NCBI GenBank assembly: GCA_030601715.1
Contig: JAUWBL010000014.1
Span: forward strand, 1 to 11,102
Length of the DNA stretch: 11,102 nt
Reading direction: 5' to 3'
Source: Candidatus Geothermarchaeota archaeon
GTDB taxonomy: Archaea; Thermoproteota; Nitrososphaeria; Geothermarchaeales; JAUWBL01
Shown one piece after another: positions 7,463-11,102 of this stretch (position 1 is its first letter; each line of letters opens with the position of its first letter). The notes under the pieces are model-generated. The model made no database searches. It worked only from the letters and a program-made list of their open reading frames with translations, and had not been told where the DNA came from. The position numbers and the translations under genes are program-made.

Positions 7463-7528
7463 GACTCCAAGTAGGCCAGATGGAATGCTTCAGCTTGCAG
7501 TCGAAGGACTGTTTTTGGAGTCAAGCTG
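7463..7528. other. Overlapping inverted repeats in the amrS / zinc-ribbon intergenic region (possible structured RNA)
   Basis: The divergent region 7340-7636 has no supported gene. Inside it GACTCCAA (7463-7470) is the exact reverse complement of TTGGAGTC (7515-7522). CAGCTTG (7491-7497) is the exact reverse complement of CAAGCTG (7522-7528), and CAGTC-GAAG-GACTG (7498-7511) is a perfect 5-bp hairpin with a four-base loop. The two long pairings cross and share one base, so as RNA they would form either alternative folds or a pseudoknot. A TATA-like GTATAG at 7411-7416 would place a plus-strand start near 7438. A 29-codon frame (7453-7541) overlaps and could be a chance frame. Transcription and strand are unknown. 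Confidence 0.35.
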
Positions 7529-7575
7529 GGAGAGACTCTGAATCCTTCTCGGGATACCCCCGCTTCCTTGCTGGA

Positions 7576-7582
7576 CTTAAAT
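7576..7582 (+). promoter_or_regulatory. TATA box of the small zinc-ribbon gene
   Basis: CTTAAAT, identical to the amrS box and one base from the box before the cDPG synthase-like gene. Its centre is 58 nt upstream of the ATG at 7637, predicting transcription from about 7605 and a leader of about 32 nt that contains GAGGTG (7618-7623). Confidence 0.5.
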
Positions 7583-7583
7583 G

Positions 7584-7595
7584 CCCTTCTAAGGG
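7584..7595. promoter_or_regulatory. Palindrome directly downstream of the zinc-ribbon TATA box (operator candidate)
   Basis: CCCTT-CT-AAGGG is a perfect 5-bp inverted repeat with a 2-base centre. It starts 2 nt after the TATA box and ends before the predicted transcription start, where a bound repressor would block RNA polymerase. No regulator is known for it. Confidence 0.3.
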
Positions 7596-7636
7596 TAGTT
7601 CTTGTAGCTTTCAGCTTGAGGTGCTTCCTGCCCTAG

Positions 7637-7798
7637 ATGCCCCTGAGCATCCGATGTCTCGATTGTGGATACCTGATCTTCTTCAGTGCATCGATAGGGA
7701 ACGAGCTCTCGAGTCTGAGGAAGACCTTCAAGAAGTGCCCTAGTTGCGAGCGGACCTACAACTGGGACGACCCGAAGTTCGAGATCGAGGTACGCTAG
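7637..7798 (+). CDS. Small zinc-ribbon protein, 53 residues, function unknown
   Basis: A 53-residue basic protein with two cysteine pairs, CLDC at residues 7-10 and CPSC at 34-37, the CxxC...CxxC pattern of a zinc ribbon. Between them are a hydrophobic stretch (YLIFFSAS) and a basic stretch (LRKTFKK). The C-terminus (YNWDDPKFEIEVR) is charged. An in-frame TAG lies immediately before the ATG, so 7637 is the earliest possible start. The gene has its own TATA box (7576-7582), and a GAGGTG 13 nt before the ATG is a rather distant ribosome-binding site. Zinc ribbons this size usually bind nucleic acid or protein partners, as in transcription or ribosome-associated factors; nothing in the sequence narrows this. 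It lies 100 nt before the cDPG synthase-like gene on the same strand, but that gene has its own promoter. The paired cysteines, promoter and base composition persuade me it is a real gene. Confidence 0.7.
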   Translation: MPLSIRCLDCGYLIFFSASIGNELSSLRKTFKKCPSCERTYNWDDPKFEIEVR

Positions 7799-7839
7799 TC
7801 ATCCTGAGATCCAGACTTCGTTGGAGCCTGCGGACCTCC

Positions 7840-7846
7840 CTTAAAA
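7840..7846 (+). promoter_or_regulatory. TATA box of the cDPG synthase-like gene
   Basis: CTTAAAA, centred 56 nt before the ATG at 7899, nearly the same spacing as in the zinc-ribbon gene. Transcription would start near 7869, leaving a leader of about 30 nt with GGTGG 5 nt before the ATG. This rules out the in-frame GTG at 7854, which lies upstream of the predicted start site. Confidence 0.6.
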
Positions 7847-7898
7847 CCGTTCGGTGTCGAAGTACATCAGTTGGACACTTTCCTGTTCGGTGGCGAAG

Positions 7899-9233
7899 AT
7901 GAAGAGCAGAAGGCGGGTTATCATCATGGGGGCCGCCGGGCGAGACTTCCACAACTTCAACACGTACTTCAGGGAGAACCCCCGCTTCGAGGTGGTGGCA
8001 TTCACCGCGACACAGATCCCCGGGATAGCCGGCAGGCGCTACCCGCCCGAACTCTCCGGCCCCCACTACCCTGAGGGCATCCCCATAGAGCCAAAGGAAA
8101 GACTCGACGAACTCGTCAAGGAGAACGGCGTTGACGCCATAGTTCTAGCCTACAGCGATCTGCTTCCTCAGCAGTTCCTTGACGAGGTTTCGAGGGCGCT
8201 AAGCCTGGGACCGGATTTCATGCTTTTAGGATCCGCGAACACTACGTTGAGATCAAAGCGGTCTGTCATATCCATCTGCGCAGTGAGAACCGGGGCGGGG
8301 AAGAGCACGGTGACACGGAGGGTGTGCAACATCCTAAGGGAGAAGACGGTGCCTTACGTGGTGGTCAGGCATCCCATGCCCTACGGGGACCTTCGCACCC
8401 AGATATGGCAGAGGTTCGAAACCTTGGAGGACATGGATAGGCATGAGTGCACCATCGAGGAGAGGGAGGAGTACGAGCCGCACATACGGCAGGGGAGCGT
8501 GGTGTACGCAGGCGTCGATTACGGGGAAATCCTTAAGAGAGCGGAGGACGAGGTTGGAGAAGATGGGATCATCGTCTGGGACGGTGGCAACAACGACCTC
8601 CCCTTCATTCACCCGGATCTCCACATCGTAGTCACCGACCCCTTCAGGGCCGGAGATGAGCTCTCTTCATACCCCGGACAGATCAACCTCCGCCTGGCCG
8701 ATGTGGTGGTCATCAACAAGGCCGATTCGGCTCCTCCGATGGGAGTGGAGACGGTCAAACGAAACGTTCGAACCGTAAACACCAGAAGCACCATCATCGA
8801 GGCCTCTTCCCGAGTCGCTGTGGATCGACCGGAGCTGATACGTGGGAAGAGGGTTCTGGTGATAGAAGACGGTCCAACCCTTACACACGGAGGACTGACG
8901 AAGGGCGCCGGCATGGTCGCAGCGGAGAAGTATGAAGCCTCCGAGGTCGTCGACCCTAGACCGGCGGCCATAGGATCCATCAGGGAGGTCTACGAACAGT
9001 ATCCCCACATAGGGTTGGCACTGCCAGCGTTGGGATATGGGCGGAGACAGGTTGAAGAGCTCGCCGATTCAATCGCTGGCACGGACTGTGAAACGGTTAT
9101 CATGGCGACCCCCACAGATCTGAGGAACCTGATCAACATCAGAAAACCCGTCGTAGCTGTTTCCTTCGATCTACGGGAACTCAAGCCACCGACTCTGCTA
9201 GACACAATCGACGAATTCATAGGTCGGAGATAA
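7899..9233 (+). CDS. cpgS: Cyclic 2,3-diphosphoglycerate synthase-like P-loop protein (COG2403 type)
   Basis: A 444-residue soluble protein of the family that includes Methanothermus fervidus cyclic 2,3-diphosphoglycerate synthetase, which closes 2,3-diphosphoglycerate into its cyclic anhydride with ATP; cDPG is a thermoprotectant and phosphate store in some methanogens. The N-terminal Rossmann-like part begins VIIMGAAGRDFHNFN and continues with FTATQIPGIAGRRYPPELSGPHYPEGIPI, hallmarks of the family. The Walker A loop is RTGAGKST (Lys135), the acidic Walker B-type segment is IIVWDGGNND (Asp228), and an NKAD motif is at 273-276. The last reads like a GTPase G4 motif, which is why relatives were once called predicted GTPases. 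GGLTKGAGMVAAEKY and a C-terminal LPALGYGRRQ domain follow. Start ATG 7899 is chosen over GTG 7854 because of the TATA box at 7840-7846. Family membership is secure, but cDPG synthesis here is inferred: the family is broad and few members have been tested. Confidence 0.8.
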   Translation: MKSRRRVIIMGAAGRDFHNFNTYFRENPRFEVVAFTATQIPGIAGRRYPPELSGPHYPEGIPIEPKERLDELVKENGVDAIVLAYSDLLPQQFLDEVSRALSLGPDFMLLGSANTTLRSKRSVISICAVRTGAGKSTVTRRVCNILREKTVPYVVVRHPMPYGDLRTQIWQRFETLEDMDRHECTIEEREEYEPHIRQGSVVYAGVDYGEILKRAEDEVGEDGIIVWDGGNNDLPFIHPDLHIVVTDPFRAGDELSSYPGQINLRLADVVVINKADSAPPMGVETVKRNVRTVNTRSTIIEASSRVAVDRPELIRGKRVLVIEDGPTLTHGGLTKGAGMVAAEKYEASEVVDPRPAAIGSIREVYEQYPHIGLALPALGYGRRQVEELADSIAGTDCETVIMATPTDLRNLINIRKPVVAVSFDLRELKPPTLLDTIDEFIGRR

Positions 9234-9256
9234 CCGAAGCCACGGAAACCGGCCAG

Positions 9257-9263
9257 TTATAAT
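9257..9263 (+). promoter_or_regulatory. TATA box of the topoisomerase gene
   Basis: TTATAAT, centred 81 nt before the ATG at 9341, predicts transcription near 9286 and a leader of about 55 nt. AGAGG at 9327-9331, 9 nt before the ATG, serves as ribosome-binding site. Confidence 0.5.
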
Positions 9264-9268
9264 TGCAG

Positions 9269-9281
9269 GTAGGCTGCCTAC
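9269..9281. promoter_or_regulatory. 13-bp palindrome between TATA box and start site of the topoisomerase gene (operator candidate)
   Basis: GTAGGC-T-GCCTAC is a perfect 6-bp inverted repeat around a single central base. It lies 5 nt downstream of the TATA box and upstream of the predicted transcription start, in the position of an archaeal repressor site. It would also be able to form a short hairpin with a 3-base loop if transcribed. Confidence 0.35.
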
Positions 9282-9340
9282 TTTGTCGATGCACGGCGCC
9301 TAGACCATGCATTGACCCGCACCTCAAGAGGAAACACGCT

Positions 9341-11102
9341 ATGTCAGTAAGAACCAAAAAGAACGTCTTGGTCATCACCGAGAAGCCCAGGGCGGCGCAA
9401 AGGATAGCCCACATCCTCAAACAGGAGGACCTAACAGCTCACACAGTCGGCAACAGCACCTACTACGAGCTCGAAAGACAGAAGGAGAGGCTCTTCGTCG
9501 TATCCGCACTCGGCCATCTCTACAACCTGAAGGAAAAGAGGCCTTCCGCCTTCAAGCGATACCCCACCTTCAGCGTCTACTGGGCGAAAAACACTGGCAG
9601 GGGGAGGAAGGGCGTCCCAGAACTCATAGAACTGATCGGAAAAATCTCGAGCGGCGTCGACGAAGTCGTCGTCGCCACGGACTACGACATAGAAGGATCG
9701 ATCATAGGTTTCAACACAGTTAGGTTCGCATGCGGCGAAGACGCCGTCTCCAAGGCCTCCCGCATGAAGTTCTCGTCCTTGACCAAGGACGAGATCTTGG
9801 ATGCGTACGAGAACAGGACGGATCATCTTGACATGGGTCAGACCATCGCCGGGATGACCCGCCATGTCCTCGACTTCGTTTGGGGCATCAACTTGACTAG
9901 GATTCTGACCCTGTCCGCCCGTGATGTGTCCGGATTCCACAACACAATAAGCGTCGGACGGGTTCAGGGTCCAGCACTGAGGTTCATGGTAAACAGGGAG
10001 AGAAAGGTTCTGTCCTACATCCCGCTGCCCTACTGGGAGATGCGAGCCACCTTGGACATTCGAGGAGAAAGCGTGGAGGCTGGGTTTGCGAAGGGGAAGC
10101 TTGACAACATGAGGTTGTCGGAAACGATCCTCGGAGAGGTCAGGGGTCATGATGGTCAGGTGACAAGCGTCAACAGATCTCTGAGAAGATATGGAGTAAG
10201 ACCGCCCTTCGACTTGACAGCTCTCCAGAGTCAAGCTTACTCGAACTTCAAGTTCGCTCCCTCCAGAACCATGCGGATCGCAGCAGGCCTCTACCTCGAA
10301 GGCATGATCACCTACCCGAGAACGAGCTCCCAGAAATTTCCCCCGACGCTGGACCACCGGGAGATCCTCGAGGGTCTAAGCAAGATCAGAGGCTACAAGA
10401 AGCTGGCCAAGAAAGTTCTATCCTTCAAAGAGCTGAAGCCCAAGGAAGGGAAGAAGACCGATCCGGCTCACCCAGCGATCCATCCGACAGGGACTGTCGC
10501 TGAGAGAGCGTTGAGACCCGACGAGAGGAAGGTTTTCGATTTGATCGTGAGGCGGTATCTCGCCTGCTTCTCTGACCCTGTCGTAAAAGAGAACGTGAAG
10601 GTTGTCGTTGGCATCGGAGCTCACGATTTCTTCTTCACGGGGAGCAGGATCGCCGAGATGGGATGGCTCGAGTTCTACGGAAAGTACTCAGGGATTCGGG
10701 GGAAGGACGTTCCCATCGTTGAGCCCGGCGAGACGGTTGAGGTGGCGCAACTTGTCCTTGAAGAGAAATACGTGAGTCCGCCAGCCAGGTTCAATCAGCG
10801 CAGCCTCCTAGTCAAGATGGAAGAGGAGGGCATCGGCACGAAGACGACCAGAGCCGGCATCATCGACACCTTGATCAGACGAAGGTACGTGGTAGGAGAA
10901 CAGATGAGGGTGTCCGAGCTTGGTTTGAAACTCGTGGAAACCCTGGAGGAGTCGGCTCCCCAGATCATTTCTGTGAAGCTCACGCGGGAGATGCAGCAAA
11001 GTCTGGATAGGATCCATGAACAGGATTCGGACGCCGAGGGAGTGCTCCTCGACGCCCTAGATAGGGTGTTGAGCGCGATACGGGACCTGAGAGCGATCCG
11101 GA
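9341..11102 (+). CDS. topA: Type IA DNA topoisomerase (archaeal TopA/topoisomerase III type), 3' end beyond the window
   Basis: The first 587 codons of a DNA topoisomerase that relaxes or decatenates DNA by nicking one strand and forming a 5'-phosphotyrosine link. The N-terminal TOPRIM domain has the catalytic Glu14 (VLVITEKPRAAQ) and the metal-binding DYDIEG (Asp114, Asp116, Glu118). SVGRVQGPALRFM follows. The active site is GMITYPRTSSQKFP with the nucleophile Tyr325, then HPAIHPTG (377-384) and MEEEGIGTKTTRAGIIDTLIRRRYV (from 493), all family signatures in the expected order. The SYPRTSSQ-like active site is typical of archaeal topoisomerase III-type enzymes. The frame is open to the last base; C-terminal zinc fingers, if present, lie outside. 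The start is ATG 9341, preceded by AGAGG with a 9-nt spacer; nearby upstream ATGs run directly into stop codons. It has its own TATA box 107 nt or less beyond the cDPG synthase-like gene. A reverse gyrase is excluded over the N-terminus because there is no helicase domain. Confidence 0.93.
   Translation, partial: MSVRTKKNVLVITEKPRAAQRIAHILKQEDLTAHTVGNSTYYELERQKERLFVVSALGHLYNLKEKRPSAFKRYPTFSVYWAKNTGRGRKGVPELIELIGKISSGVDEVVVATDYDIEGSIIGFNTVRFACGEDAVSKASRMKFSSLTKDEILDAYENRTDHLDMGQTIAGMTRHVLDFVWGINLTRILTLSARDVSGFHNTISVGRVQGPALRFMVNRERKVLSYIPLPYWEMRATLDIRGESVEAGFAKGKLDNMRLSETILGEVRGHDGQVTSVNRSLRRYGVRPPFDLTALQSQAYSNFKFAPSRTMRIAAGLYLEGMITYPRTSSQKFPPTLDHREILEGLSKIRGYKKLAKKVLSFKELKPKEGKKTDPAHPAIHPTGTVAERALRPDERKVFDLIVRRYLACFSDPVVKENVKVVVGIGAHDFFFTGSRIAEMGWLEFYGKYSGIRGKDVPIVEPGETVEVAQLVLEEKYVSPPARFNQRSLLVKMEEEGIGTKTTRAGIIDTLIRRRYVVGEQMRVSELGLKLVETLEESAPQIISVKLTREMQQSLDRIHEQDSDAEGVLLDALDRVLSAIRDLRAIR

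Noticed and set aside
7453..7541. 29-codon plus-strand frame starting MKEQTPSRPDG
   Set aside because: It has an ATG, and GGAG (7457-7460) falls inside rather than before it. With no homology visible and overlapping inverted repeats, chance is more likely.
7520..7560. tRNA T-arm-like sequence around GAGACTCTGAATCC
   Set aside because: The stem pairs poorly, the loop is not TTCRANY, and no acceptor, D or anticodon arm can be placed around it.
7480..7743. 87-codon plus-strand frame across the amrS/zinc-ribbon intergenic region
   Set aside because: It overlaps most of the zinc-ribbon gene in another frame, spans that gene's TATA box and palindrome, and its translation is low-complexity without motifs.
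7854..7898. N-terminal extension of the cDPG synthase-like protein from GTG 7854
   Set aside because: The GTG is only about 11 nt from the TATA-box centre, hence upstream of the expected transcript start, and the 15 extra residues precede the first conserved strand.
9431..10357. 308-codon open frame antisense to the topoisomerase gene
   Set aside because: It overlaps a gene with unmistakable topoisomerase motifs and its translation has no recognisable domain; long antisense frames arise from codon bias in GC-rich genes.

Overview
This window looks archaeal. The evidence is threefold. (1) CTTAAA-type or TTATAAT-type TATA boxes lie upstream of several genes at distances that fit archaeal TBP/TFB promoters. 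(2) One gene looks leaderless, while others have GGAGG-like ribosome-binding sites. (3) The gene set includes an archaeal-style type IA topoisomerase, an AmrS-type radical SAM protein and a cyclic 2,3-diphosphoglycerate synthase-like protein. By eye the DNA is moderately GC-rich and uses many AGG/AGA arginine codons. I cannot fix the lineage. An uncultivated TACK-type (Bathyarchaeia-like) or Asgard archaeon is a guess, and the isoleucyl-tRNA synthetase is of an unusual type that I associate from memory with Chloroflexi and some uncultivated archaea.

Layout from left to right: the 3' part of a nucleotide-sugar epimerase gene (1-755, +) runs toward a large isoleucyl-tRNA synthetase gene (808-4152, -). 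Upstream of ileS is a leader of about 198 nt with several hairpins. Next come two glycine cleavage genes transcribed leftward, gcvT (4785-5924) then gcvH (4351-4752), separated by 32 nt and probably one transcript. A 233-nt gap precedes a leftward radical SAM gene of the AmrS family (6158-7339). Its promoter faces a divergent intergenic region of about 300 nt. That region holds overlapping inverted repeats (7463-7528) and the promoter of a very small zinc-ribbon protein (7637-7798, +). Then follow a cyclic 2,3-diphosphoglycerate synthase-like P-loop protein (7899-9233, +) and a type IA DNA topoisomerase (9341 to the window end, +, incomplete).

The genes are mostly housekeeping. GcvT and GcvH are the T and H subunits of one pathway, glycine cleavage or one-carbon transfer to tetrahydrofolate/tetrahydromethanopterin. 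The rest look individually transcribed, each rightward gene with its own TATA box. I see no mobile element, CRISPR array, tRNA or rRNA. The points most worth a second look are the IleRS with all its signature motifs altered plus a 45-residue insertion, the 53-residue zinc-ribbon gene next to the cDPG synthase-like gene, the structured intergenic segment at 7463-7528, and palindromes immediately downstream of two TATA boxes.
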